25,472 nt of DNA from a virus. Below are positions 1 through 5,968 of this stretch, piece after piece (positions within the stretch are counted from its first letter, which is position 1; each line of letters opens with the position of its first letter). A program made the position numbers and the translations under genes. The DNA is taken from the IMG/VR virus record IMGVR_UViG_3300017727_000142, positions 1 through 25,472 of that record. One strand, written 5' to 3'. The notes beneath the pieces are model-generated. The model saw only the letters and a program-made list of their open reading frames with translations. It did no database searches and had not been told where the DNA came from.

Positions 1-261
1 CGTACCTAACCCACCAGATACACCATCCATATTTTGTTCCTGTAAAGTCATCTGTACATTCCTTGGACCAACTTCCTGTAACGCACTGAGAAGATCACTA
101 TAATGTGCTACTTGACCTAATTCCGTTTCAAGTGTAGCCATAATGTCTGGATGTTCTGCAACCGCGGCTGGTTTTTCTAAAATTAAAAGCGCATTTAAAA
201 CGTGCTTTTGTTTTGCTCCTTCAAAATAAGCCTGTGCGGCTTTAACCATCTCAGTCTTCAT
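1..261 (-). CDS. Conserved small phage protein, 3' end beyond the window (partial)
   Basis: An open frame runs from an ATG at 261 to the window edge, giving 87 codons with no stop; the C-terminus is missing. The protein begins MKTEMVKAAQAYFEGAKQKH and looks helical, with a hydrophobic stretch (LNALLILEKPAAVAEHPDI) and a Gly/Ser-rich end. Its ATG shares one base with the stop of the gene upstream (TAATG), and AGGAG lies just before it, so the start is well placed and probably translationally coupled. I do not recognise a function. Short helical proteins with an 'AEHPDI...VAHYSD' pattern seem familiar from marine T4-like phages, but that is recollection rather than a search result. Confidence 0.75.
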   Translation of the reverse strand, partial: MKTEMVKAAQAYFEGAKQKHVLNALLILEKPAAVAEHPDIMATLETELGQVAHYSDLLSALQEVGPRNVQMTLQEQNMDGVSGGLGT

Positions 262-752
262 TACTTCTCCTTTTTTGCTTTAGGTTTGCGTTTTGCTTTG
301 GGTTTATTGTATTCCGTAATACCCAATGTAGGTAACATCTTTTCCAGTTTTGGATAGATGTCTAGAAGTTTACCATCTTTTACCGCAGTAAGCACCTTAG
401 CTTCTGCATGATGTAATCCTTCTAGTATCTGTACCCATACGCTTTCACGCCTTGCTTGGCTAATGTTGTGAATTGGTGCGTCTGGGTTTATGAAACCAGA
501 AATTCTACGCCACTCAAGATTAATGGTAGTATTACCCATACCTTCTGGAATATCGTCTTTGATTTTTACGGTGTCTGGCATACCTTCTGGTATACCGAAA
601 TCTGGTTTTTCTGCTCCTACACCAATTCTAACAACTGGTACAAGGCACTGTGTTGTGCTAGCCCAATCTTTTAATCTACCGACTTGATCATCAACGGACT
701 TTGCTTCAAGTACCCATGTCAAACCTTCGTCAACTTGTCTAAACTTCTTCAT
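261..752 (-). CDS. Conserved T4-like phage protein of unknown function, Lys-rich C-terminus (possibly DUF6433)
   Basis: The 163-aa protein starts MKKFRQVDEGLTWVLEAKSV. It has a compact N-terminal part (residues 1-60, pattern 'VDDQVGRLKDWA'), a middle beta-rich part and a basic tail (KPKAKRKPKAKKEK) that could bind nucleic acid or the negatively charged phage interior. The sequence pattern resembles a family of unknown function in T4-like marine phages that I believe is called DUF6433; I am not certain of the number. GGAG lies upstream of the ATG, and the stop overlaps the next start by one base. A CTAAATA motif about 30 bases upstream could serve as a late promoter. It sits in the rnh neighbourhood, but no role follows from that. 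Confidence 0.8.
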   Translation of the reverse strand: MKKFRQVDEGLTWVLEAKSVDDQVGRLKDWASTTQCLVPVVRIGVGAEKPDFGIPEGMPDTVKIKDDIPEGMGNTTINLEWRRISGFINPDAPIHNISQARRESVWVQILEGLHHAEAKVLTAVKDGKLLDIYPKLEKMLPTLGITEYNKPKAKRKPKAKKEK

Positions 753-782
753 ATCAACTCCACTATTTTATATTAACAATAC

Positions 783-789
783 TATTTAG
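783..789 (-). promoter_or_regulatory. Possible variant T4-type late promoter (CTAAATA)
   Basis: Reading on the minus strand, CTAAATA lies 31 bases before the ATG at 752. It differs from the core TATAAATA seen elsewhere in this window only at its first bases. It overlaps the stop codon of the 27-aa gene upstream, as the full octamers elsewhere also hug gene ends. The match is short, so this is a weak call. Confidence 0.35.
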
Positions 790-869
790 TCATCCTCATA
801 GCCAATTATCCACCAGACTACGAATAGTGTACCAAATATAATGTACATAGCAAACTGAAAAAGATCCAT
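786..869 (-). CDS. 27-aa single-pass membrane microprotein
   Basis: This tiny frame fills most of the 118-base gap between RNase H and the next gene. It encodes MDLFQFAMYIIFGTLFVVWW followed by IIGYEDD and a TAA stop. Residues 3-22 form one hydrophobic helix and the end is acidic, so the protein is probably an inner-membrane peptide with its charged C-terminus in the cytoplasm. AGGA inside the last codons of rnh sits 8 bases before the ATG, and the ATG follows the rnh stop by one base, so translation is probably coupled. The TAA stop is part of the CTAAATA promoter-like motif. The function is unknown; the Trp pair and charged tail argue against chance, but conservation was not tested. Confidence 0.55.
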   Translation of the reverse strand: MDLFQFAMYIIFGTLFVVWWIIGYEDD

Positions 870-870
870 A

Positions 871-1761
871 CTAAAAGTCCTGTATGACATTCATCATGCC
901 GGTTAATTGGTATTTGACAAAATAGTTAAACATATCACCACGACCCTGTCCAAGTTGTGACTCGTAACTGTCAACTATCTCTTCACAGATAGCTGTAGGA
1001 GTCATGGAGAGATCGACCAGTGCTTTGTTTCTGGTATACCCATGTGCCATATCACCCGTAATCCACTCTTCAGGTGGTTTTGCTTTCCACTCTGCTAATA
1101 GAGTTTTACGAATAGGTCGCTGTCGCTTGCCTTCTACAAAACAGTCATCATCGCTCAGTATGTTAGGCACACCATCACCCTTGTCACCTGTAATGATGTG
1201 TTCCATTATAACATGGTCAGCGGGTTCAGTAATTTTGATCAGTCGCTTCTTACCAGGTGAGTATTGTGATACATTGCTATACTTTTGTAATTGGTTGAAG
1301 TCATGGTCACCAGATATAATCATAAATGGCTGTGGTTCTTGAAACAGAGGATGTTCAGTTAGGTCATTAGTCTGACTATAAGTAGCCAGAGCACCAATCA
1401 CATCATCTGCCTCTGCACCATGTACATTGATTACAGGGTAAGGCATGAATTCATCAATCTCATCTCGCACTGCATTGAGTGCTTCAAAGATAGAGTTCCA
1501 ATCTAGTCCACTTGCATCTCTACCTTTCTTACGACCAGCTTTGTACTGCGGAAAGATTTCTCTGCGCCAGTAGTGCCTATTGTCACAGGCGATTACAAGT
1601 TCACCATACTCTTCACCAAACTTGGCTCTATAAGAGCGTAGGGTATTGAGAATCATATGTCGAATGAGAGGTACATTTACCTCAATGGATGAGTCTTTAC
1701 GGTGATTGATCTCAGCCATAAAGTTACTGATTGCAGTTTGGGAATAGTCTACAACAATCAT
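871..1761 (-). CDS. rnh: RNase H / 5'-3' exonuclease (T4 Rnh-like)
   Basis: The 296-aa protein matches the FEN-1/5'-nuclease family member T4 RNase H, which removes RNA primers from lagging strands and has 5'-3' exonuclease activity. Visible metal-binding acidic residues are D5 (MIVVDYSQTA), D60 (ACDNRHYWRREIFPQYKAGR), E117/D119/D120 (AEADDVIG), D152/D154 (SGDHDFNQL) and D193/D196 (TGDKGDGVPN), in the family's order. The length is close to T4 Rnh (305 aa). The ATG overlaps the upstream stop by four bases (ATGA). The protein acts in the cytoplasm with the phage replisome, whose primase is also in this window. Confidence 0.95.
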   Translation of the reverse strand: MIVVDYSQTAISNFMAEINHRKDSSIEVNVPLIRHMILNTLRSYRAKFGEEYGELVIACDNRHYWRREIFPQYKAGRKKGRDASGLDWNSIFEALNAVRDEIDEFMPYPVINVHGAEADDVIGALATYSQTNDLTEHPLFQEPQPFMIISGDHDFNQLQKYSNVSQYSPGKKRLIKITEPADHVIMEHIITGDKGDGVPNILSDDDCFVEGKRQRPIRKTLLAEWKAKPPEEWITGDMAHGYTRNKALVDLSMTPTAICEEIVDSYESQLGQGRGDMFNYFVKYQLTGMMNVIQDF

Positions 1762-2312
1762 ACTAATTCCTCCTCGAGTCTTGCCATGTGTTCAGCATAA
1801 GCATCTTCACCCTGCCATGTCACACCAATATCTGGATAGAATATACCCTTAGTTCTTTTTGGTGTACCATCTGGGTTGTATGCCATTGCGAGACATGATT
1901 GTTTAATCCTCATCGAACGGTGTTCACCGTAGAACATATCGTTCCATACACTACTACGAATATATTGTTCCATAGACCGGATGTACCCTTCAAGAGATGC
2001 AACTTTTGCAATGCCACCTTTGGCACCACTTCGCTCTTCTTGTTTGGCACCCTGCAACTTCTCTTTGTTGGACTTAATCCACTCTCGCACTTTTACAAGT
2101 GACAAAGGATCATCATCGGGCTTTGCTAATACATCTGGGTGAATACCAGTATTCTTTGGAGGGTTTTTCTTTGCTCTTGCTTCTCTAGCTTTAGCAAGTC
2201 TAGCAGATGCCGCGGCTTTCTGCTCTTCGGTCATCGGCTTACGTTTCTTACGTATTTTTTTTGGTTCTTTACGAAACTCTTCGTATTTGATCTTTGGTTT
2301 TGCTTTTGCCAT
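1758..2312 (-). CDS. Conserved phage protein of unknown function with basic N-terminus
   Basis: The 184-aa protein has a very basic first third (KEPKKIRKKRK, then an Ala/Lys/Arg helix QKAAASARLAKAREARAKK), a helical middle, and a C-terminal block with the pattern 'YNPDGTPKRTKGIFYPDIG'. The layout suggests binding to nucleic acid or to another acidic partner; no enzymatic motif is visible. This type of protein appears next to rnh in marine T4-like phages as far as I recall. AGGAG lies 7 bases before the ATG, inside the 3' arm of a strong inverted repeat, and a sigma70-like promoter lies in the loop, so expression is probably switched by RNA structure (see findings). The stop overlaps the rnh start. 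Confidence 0.8.
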   Translation of the reverse strand: MAKAKPKIKYEEFRKEPKKIRKKRKPMTEEQKAAASARLAKAREARAKKNPPKNTGIHPDVLAKPDDDPLSLVKVREWIKSNKEKLQGAKQEERSGAKGGIAKVASLEGYIRSMEQYIRSSVWNDMFYGEHRSMRIKQSCLAMAYNPDGTPKRTKGIFYPDIGVTWQGEDAYAEHMARLEEELV

Positions 2313-2365
2313 GATAGGACTCCTGTTTGTATATTGTAATATTATATATTAACAGGAATCCTACC
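2313..2365 (-). promoter_or_regulatory. 15-bp RNA hairpin hiding the ribosome binding site of the 184-aa gene
   Basis: On the minus-strand RNA the arm GGTAGGATTCCTGTT (2365-2351) can pair with AACAGGAGTCCTATC (2327-2313). All 15 positions pair: 13 Watson-Crick and 2 G-U. The loop is 23 AT-rich bases. The 3' arm contains the AGGAG Shine-Dalgarno and ends right against the ATG at 2312. The two non-Watson-Crick positions are G-U only in the RNA of this strand (they would be A-C on the other), which fits selection on the RNA. Folding needs transcripts that begin upstream of 2365. Confidence 0.75.
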
Positions 2366-2374
2366 AAATGTCAA
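2346..2374 (-). promoter_or_regulatory. Sigma70-like promoter inside the hairpin loop
   Basis: TTGACA at 2374-2369 is followed after 17 bases by TAATAT (2351-2346). A better -10 sequence, TATAAT (2346-2341), lies at 22 bases, which is too far. Transcription would start near 2339, after the 5' hairpin arm, so this RNA cannot form the hairpin and has a free ribosome binding site. The sequence TTGACATTTGGT is very close to the start of the promoter at 3047-3075. Confidence 0.6.
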
Positions 2375-2380
2375 CCTCTT

Positions 2381-2617
2381 TTATTCAAAAGATTTGATGC
2401 TGTCAAGCCTCATGGCTCTCCAGTCTTTCTTGTCCGTATCGAAAACGGTCAAAGTTGATGCGTTTCTCTGCGTGGCAGATACTTGCTCTCCGTATACTTT
2501 GTTAAGCACGGCAGGGTCAAGTGTCGCATTCATCACTCGCTCACTTCCATCCACTTTCGTGAATGTGATCTTTTTGGTGCCAGATTGCAACTGGCTAATA
2601 TAAGTTTCTTTTGTCAT
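2381..2617 (-). CDS. WYL_2 / DUF2693-like small beta-barrel protein
   Basis: The 78-aa protein starts MTKETYISQLQSGTKKITFT. The pattern 'kkItFtKvDGseRvM.aTLdp' and the ending 'FDTDKKDWRAMRLDSIKSF' match my memory of the phage WYL_2 (DUF2693) family, a small Sm-like/SH3-like barrel of unknown biochemical role. I chose the ATG at 2617, since AGGAG lies 6 bases before it. A longer frame from 2638 would lack a ribosome binding site and run into the gene upstream. Possible RNA or peptide binding is an inference from the fold only. Confidence 0.8.
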   Translation of the reverse strand: MTKETYISQLQSGTKKITFTKVDGSERVMNATLDPAVLNKVYGEQVSATQRNASTLTVFDTDKKDWRAMRLDSIKSFE

Positions 2618-2625
2618 AATATCTC

Positions 2626-3033
2626 CTATCCGATACATACGCGACTACGTAAGTCGCTGGTTGAAAAGCGGTGATCCCGCTTATTAAAATACAGGGCGAT
2701 GTCTCGCGCTTTGCAAATATCTTTCCCTGTAAAGTCCTTCTCTTTATACTCTTCCCCTAGAATTCGCACATCCAATGAGTACATGGATAATATGTCTTCT
2801 AGGTCTTTTTCACTACTATACGGAATTATTTCATCCACATAGCGAATAGCCTTCAATTGAGTATACCTCTCCACTATGGATTGGATTGGGCTATTCTTCT
2901 CTGGTCTGTCGTAGGTAGGATTTACCTGTAATCCACAGATCAGAAAATCACATTGTTCTTTTGCATCTCGCAACATTTGTACGTGCCCTGCATGAAGCAG
3001 GTCAAACGCCGAGCAAGTAAAGCCAACTTTCAT
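2626..3033 (-). CDS. Cytidylyltransferase-like nucleotidyltransferase (TagD/glycerol-3-phosphate type)
   Basis: The 135-aa protein (from MKVGFTCSAFDLLHAGHVQM) has the HxGH motif of the nucleotidyltransferase superfamily (HAGH, residues 14-17), and near the end STSDLRSRV, the counterpart of the ISTT-type motif. The length fits glycerol-3-phosphate cytidylyltransferase (TagD, about 130 aa), which makes CDP-glycerol from CTP. The true substrate cannot be read from sequence and may be another sugar or polyol phosphate. Starts at 3033 and 3039 are both possible; AAGGA sits 8 bases before 3033. A consensus sigma70 promoter lies directly upstream. With the SGNH hydrolases and glycosyltransferase nearby it may act in surface-glycan chemistry. 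Confidence 0.85.
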   Translation of the reverse strand: MKVGFTCSAFDLLHAGHVQMLRDAKEQCDFLICGLQVNPTYDRPEKNSPIQSIVERYTQLKAIRYVDEIIPYSSEKDLEDILSMYSLDVRILGEEYKEKDFTGKDICKARDIALYFNKRDHRFSTSDLRSRVCIG

Positions 3034-3056
3034 ATTCATAATCCTTATTATATATG
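3031..3056 (-). promoter_or_regulatory. Hairpin with Shine-Dalgarno in its loop and both start codons in its stem
   Basis: In minus-strand RNA, CATAT pairs with ATATG and, after a 2-base bulge, ATAAT pairs with ATTAT, leaving AAGG as the loop (3056-3031). The Shine-Dalgarno sits in the loop and the candidate ATGs (3039 and 3033) lie wholly or partly in the stem. The stem is AT-only except for its closing C-G pair, so it is weak alone. It can form only in RNA that begins upstream of the promoter at 3047-3075. Confidence 0.5.
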
Positions 3057-3075
3057 GTTTAAAATCAAATGTCAA
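3047..3075 (-). promoter_or_regulatory. Consensus sigma70 promoter for the cytidylyltransferase gene
   Basis: TTGACA (3075-3070), a 17-base spacer and TATAAT (3052-3047) give a perfect match to the bacterial housekeeping consensus. It overlaps the end of the SGNH gene upstream (stop at 3065). The expected start of transcription, about 7 bases after the -10, falls near 3040-3039, which is the A of the ATG at 3039. The transcript would have little or no leader. It is probably an early phage promoter read by the host polymerase. Confidence 0.85.
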
Positions 3076-3718
3076 GTATTATTTTTGCAAAATGTCGGTG
3101 CTGTGAAGGACCATAGTGTAAACCATCTCTTGCTTTTTCGTGTGGTATAGGACCTCCATCAAAGAAATTTTCAGAATCTAAACAAGTAAACTTACTACCA
3201 TAAGTACTGCAAATTTGTCTCATTGCCAGTAAATTTTTAGTTCTGTTTATCTCATAATCATTGAGTAACAATATGTCCCATTTGCTAGATTTAGTTGGCA
3301 ATACATTGATGCTATTTCCATTAGGATCAATGATCTCTCTTCTGTTATTTGGAATCTGTAAGAAAACGTGCTTAGACTTCATAACTGGCAGCCACTCATC
3401 TAATACTCTGAATGCAGAATCTAGACTACCTGCACCAACTGCTAAATTGTAGTATGGTAAACCCATCTCTTCTGCTACTAGATGACACCAAATATTATGT
3501 ACTGGTAATCCTATTCCGAATGTATGGCTACACCCTAAAAATATTATAGAATTTCTGTCTTCGCCATAAAACTCTTCTGATCTGAAACCCCATGAGTTTG
3601 TGGTATAGTTTATGGGGTCACCAGTCCAGTTACTATTAGAGCCGTCTGGTATATAAAAGGGTTGATTTAAATTACACAGGTGTTGTGTATTGGCACCGTA
3701 ACAGTACTTATTGCTCAT
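3065..3718 (-). CDS. SGNH/GDSL-type hydrolase, copy A
   Basis: The 217-aa protein carries the SGNH block I as FLGCSHTFGIGLP with likely nucleophile S64, and block V as ARDGLHYG with D198 and H201. The oxyanion Gly and Asn may be the G95/G97 region and N124/N125 (IPNNRRE). SGNH enzymes remove acyl or other ester groups, often from glycans. It is clearly paralogous to the protein at 11285-12142: both have 'NSxGFRxxEF' before block I, then 'GxGLP', 'SLDSxFRxL', 'KSKxV' and 'RxKNLLA'. The ATG at 3718 overlaps the upstream gene by 11 bases; the in-frame TTG at 3730 is less likely. No signal peptide is seen. Confidence 0.8.
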   Translation of the reverse strand: MSNKYCYGANTQHLCNLNQPFYIPDGSNSNWTGDPINYTTNSWGFRSEEFYGEDRNSIIFLGCSHTFGIGLPVHNIWCHLVAEEMGLPYYNLAVGAGSLDSAFRVLDEWLPVMKSKHVFLQIPNNRREIIDPNGNSINVLPTKSSKWDILLLNDYEINRTKNLLAMRQICSTYGSKFTCLDSENFFDGGPIPHEKARDGLHYGPSQHRHFAKIILDI

Positions 3719-4655
3719 CTTTGCTATCAATTATCCATTCCATTTTCTTACGTAGTCCGCGATCAAGTCTTTTAAACTGTTCAACTTCATCTTCTGTAAC
3801 GTTTGGTGAATCTTTGACTGGCTGTGGTTCTGGTTCTGGTGCTATACCAAAATCTACTTGTGGCTTCTCTAAGTCTTCCTCGCCTATAAACGTGATACTT
3901 TCGCCTCTACGTTCCATAAAGTTCATGTTGGCGGCTATGACCAGCAGTATAGCAAGAGGGTCAAATACAAATACAAGCATAATGATAACAAATCGTACCG
4001 CTTTGTCAAGTACCTCTGTACTGGACTCACCATATATCAACTCTGCAATATATTTTAATGGACCAACTTCTGCTTCTAGTCCAATCCTATCTGCCTTGAG
4101 CGGAAGTAACGTTTCTTGAAACGATTCAATTTTAGACACCGCGGTGTCGATTGCCAAGCTGAGAGCCTTTCTTTCCTCTTCCTGAGACTTACGTACAGCG
4201 GTCGCGCCCGACCTACCCCGTATCCTGTCATACTCAATGAGAGTTTCAACGGTTGTGTTGAGTTGATCGGTCTGTCGTTGTGCAGTAGTGATCTTATTCT
4301 CTTCAACCGTGATCTTTCTTTCCAAATTGGTGATTTGTAGTGCATTGCCACCTCCTGTTAATACTGTTTGTTCTATATGTGCTTTGGAAAGATATCCAAA
4401 GATACCCATAGACGTAATGATTGATAAAATTATTACAGCGGCTGTAAAATAAGTCTTCATGATGAAACGGGCTTTTTGCCAGTTTCTATACAACCAAGAT
4501 GCTGTGACCAATTTTGCTATTTCTAATACGATACCCATAACCATGATAGAAAATGCGGCTGTTGGAAAGATTGCCATAAGACCTACAATTGAGAACCAAC
4601 CTGCTACGGCTGATACTGCTAGTGCGGATGCAATTAGTAATAGTAAGAATGCCAT
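3708..4655 (-). CDS. Membrane protein with four predicted helices and an internal coiled coil
   Basis: The 315-aa protein starts with three hydrophobic helices (about residues 1-27, 28-50 and 68-90), continues with a long charged helical region typical of coiled coil (about 107-205), then a fourth helix (about 220-243, FVIIMLVFVFDPLAILLVIA), and ends with a Pro/Glu-rich linker (APEPEPQPVKDSP) and a charged helix. The layout suggests an inner-membrane protein with a large soluble coiled coil between helices 3 and 4. Similar proteins occur in marine T4-like phages with no known function. A role as a membrane anchor, sensor or superinfection factor would be guesswork. The start ATG follows the stop of no gene; its own stop overlaps copy A of the SGNH pair. 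Confidence 0.85.
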   Translation of the reverse strand: MAFLLLLIASALAVSAVAGWFSIVGLMAIFPTAAFSIMVMGIVLEIAKLVTASWLYRNWQKARFIMKTYFTAAVIILSIITSMGIFGYLSKAHIEQTVLTGGGNALQITNLERKITVEENKITTAQRQTDQLNTTVETLIEYDRIRGRSGATAVRKSQEEERKALSLAIDTAVSKIESFQETLLPLKADRIGLEAEVGPLKYIAELIYGESSTEVLDKAVRFVIIMLVFVFDPLAILLVIAANMNFMERRGESITFIGEEDLEKPQVDFGIAPEPEPQPVKDSPNVTEDEVEQFKRLDRGLRKKMEWIIDSKDEQ

Positions 4656-4994
4656 TTATGGTTTCCACTTAATTGGTTTAAAATCTGAGAGGTGACTCCT
4701 TCGCAATCTGATATTCAACATATCGTTTAGACAATTGGGGTCTTCTCGCTGTTGCCATTGCAATAAAAATTCTTGCATTTTAGCATAAGACTTTTGCGTA
4801 TATATCGCTAGAGTCTCTTTCTTTAGATCACCTTCGTACTCGGTAACATACTTAGAACTACCAAAATACTTTTCATAAAGTTTTTCAGACTTACAAGAGT
4901 ACCCAATGTAGTATTTGCCATCTGGAAAATAGGTACAGTACACACGGTGTACTTTGGGTTCTTTTGCCTTACGTTTCTTTTTCTTCACAGCCAT
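4656..4994 (-). CDS. GIY-YIG-like small protein
   Basis: The 112-aa protein begins with a basic stretch (MAVKKKKRKAKEPK) and continues VYCTYFPDGKYYIGYS, which fits the GIY-YIG signature (two aromatic strands, the second KYYIGYS). A conserved 'YFGSSKYV' follows. GIY-YIG proteins are nucleases, including homing endonucleases such as T4 I-TevI and the Seg proteins. This one is short and has no visible separate DNA-binding domain, so it may be only the catalytic module or an inactive relative. The start at 4994 is chosen over 5066 because the region before it contains a late promoter and the end of another gene. No good Shine-Dalgarno is present; the ATG lies in a hairpin arm. Confidence 0.65.
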   Translation of the reverse strand: MAVKKKKRKAKEPKVHRVYCTYFPDGKYYIGYSCKSEKLYEKYFGSSKYVTEYEGDLKKETLAIYTQKSYAKMQEFLLQWQQREDPNCLNDMLNIRLRRSHLSDFKPIKWKP

Positions 4995-5026
4995 AATAGC
5001 ACCATAATAATTAACGATACTATTAT
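4993..5026 (-). promoter_or_regulatory. Inverted repeat covering the start codon and overlapping the late promoter
   Basis: On the minus strand ATAATAG (5026-5020) and CTATTAT (4999-4993) are perfect 7-base complements around a 20-base loop. The 3' arm includes the AT of the start codon at 4994. The 5' arm overlaps the last three bases of TATAAATA at 5031-5024, so late transcripts, starting after the promoter, would lack most or all of it. The stem is AT-rich and weak. Confidence 0.45.
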
Positions 5027-5031
5027 TTATA
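5024..5031 (-). promoter_or_regulatory. T4-type late promoter TATAAATA
   Basis: An exact TATAAATA octamer, the T4 late-promoter core, lies 29 bases before the ATG at 4994 and starts 3 bases after the stop of the 49-aa membrane gene. It is placed to drive the GIY-YIG-like gene and genes further on. Confidence 0.7.
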
Positions 5032-5034
5032 TGA

Positions 5035-5184
5035 TTAAAATGAGTGTATGTATATCCACCAGTCAATCAAAAATATTAGAAATGCTTGCATGGTAACTGC
5101 ACCCAAAACTATACAGGTAGGCAATACAGCATTTGCTTTTGCGGGGTGTTTATTTACCCACTCTTCTAATTCGTTCTCATTCAT
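5035..5184 (-). CDS. 49-aa single-pass membrane protein
   Basis: The frame starts MNENELEEWVNKHPAKANAV, followed by a hydrophobic helix (about residues 20-43, ending FLIFLIDWWIYIHSF). The acidic N-terminus and single helix suggest an inner-membrane peptide. The ATG overlaps the stop of the SGNH gene upstream (ATGAATGA), a coupling pattern used throughout this cluster. Its stop is followed within 3 bases by a late promoter. The gene explains a gap that would otherwise be empty. The function is unknown; holin, antiholin or superinfection exclusion would be speculation. Confidence 0.65.
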   Translation of the reverse strand: MNENELEEWVNKHPAKANAVLPTCIVLGAVTMQAFLIFLIDWWIYIHSF

Positions 5185-5968
5185 AAGATATTAAATCATA
5201 AAATTGTAAACCAGAGCGAATTTTTTTATGAGAGGGCTGTATGATTTTCCTGATTTCAGTCAGTTCTTCTCTTAATAACATCTTATCACTTTTACCAAAA
5301 CTTTTTATTTTGTTTCTGATCCACGTATCTTGTTCGTATGCTCTTTTTCTTGCATCTTCAGTTGGTGTATATGATGACACGAGGTCCATATATTTTAAAT
5401 GTTCACTTGGTAAAGGATGCATATCTCTTGTGCCGTTCTTGCCAGAAGGATCTGGCCATCGACCATTATATAAAACATCCATTACACTTGGTTTAATTCT
5501 TTCTAACTCATTTCCATAAATATCTGCTATAGTTTTGGCTTTTTCAAATATATTATTAGGTCCAGAATCATACTGGTCGTATCTTTCTGTTATTGGTATC
5601 ATACTGTACATTTCGTACTTACATCCTATATGATTCAACAACCATACCGTATTTGCTATCGTTGTATAGTCTCTTAAAGCATACCATTGTAAATCATCTG
5701 GGTTGGTTCTTCTATTACCAGCATTTTCCCAACCGATAGTTGACCATCTATCTTCTCTTGCGACATTTGTCCACATAATAAGAACTGTATCGTCTTTGGT
5801 AATATTGTGAGACTTATGACACTGGGTAAGTCTTATTGATATAGACTGGTTACCACCGCCTGTCATACCCCAATTCTGAACTTCATTGAATTGATCTGCA
5901 ATAGAATCAACCCAAGTTTGCCAGTAATAGTTCGTAAAGCTACAGCCAAAAGCAAACAGTCTATTCAT
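5177..5968 (-). CDS. SGNH/GDSL-type hydrolase, divergent copy B
   Basis: The 263-aa protein begins directly with block I, MNRLFAFGCSFTNYYW, with likely nucleophile S10. Gly-rich block II follows (GMTGGGNQS, residues 34-42), block III is MWTNVARED (N68), and block V is TRDMHPLPSEH (D182, H184). This is a complete-looking set of catalytic residues. Unlike copies A and C it has no N-terminal 'NSxGFR' region and has about 70 residues after block V, ending in a basic helix. The substrate is unknown; ester removal from a glycan or lipid is the family norm. There is no signal peptide. It shares 8 bases with the genes on each side. Confidence 0.85.
   Translation of the reverse strand: MNRLFAFGCSFTNYYWQTWVDSIADQFNEVQNWGMTGGGNQSISIRLTQCHKSHNITKDDTVLIMWTNVAREDRWSTIGWENAGNRRTNPDDLQWYALRDYTTIANTVWLLNHIGCKYEMYSMIPITERYDQYDSGPNNIFEKAKTIADIYGNELERIKPSVMDVLYNGRWPDPSGKNGTRDMHPLPSEHLKYMDLVSSYTPTEDARKRAYEQDTWIRNKIKSFGKSDKMLLREELTEIRKIIQPSHKKIRSGLQFYDLISYE

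Noticed and set aside
3685-4119. 144-codon open frame on the plus strand
   Set aside because: It is a Ser-rich shadow lying across the membrane-protein gene and SGNH copy A, has no ribosome binding site, and all credible genes here are on the other strand.
4076-4351. Minus-strand frame of 91 codons inside the membrane-protein gene (also 4486-4668, 7825-8016, 9559-9840, 10438-10695)
   Set aside because: Each lies wholly within a well-supported gene in another frame and lacks its own start signals.
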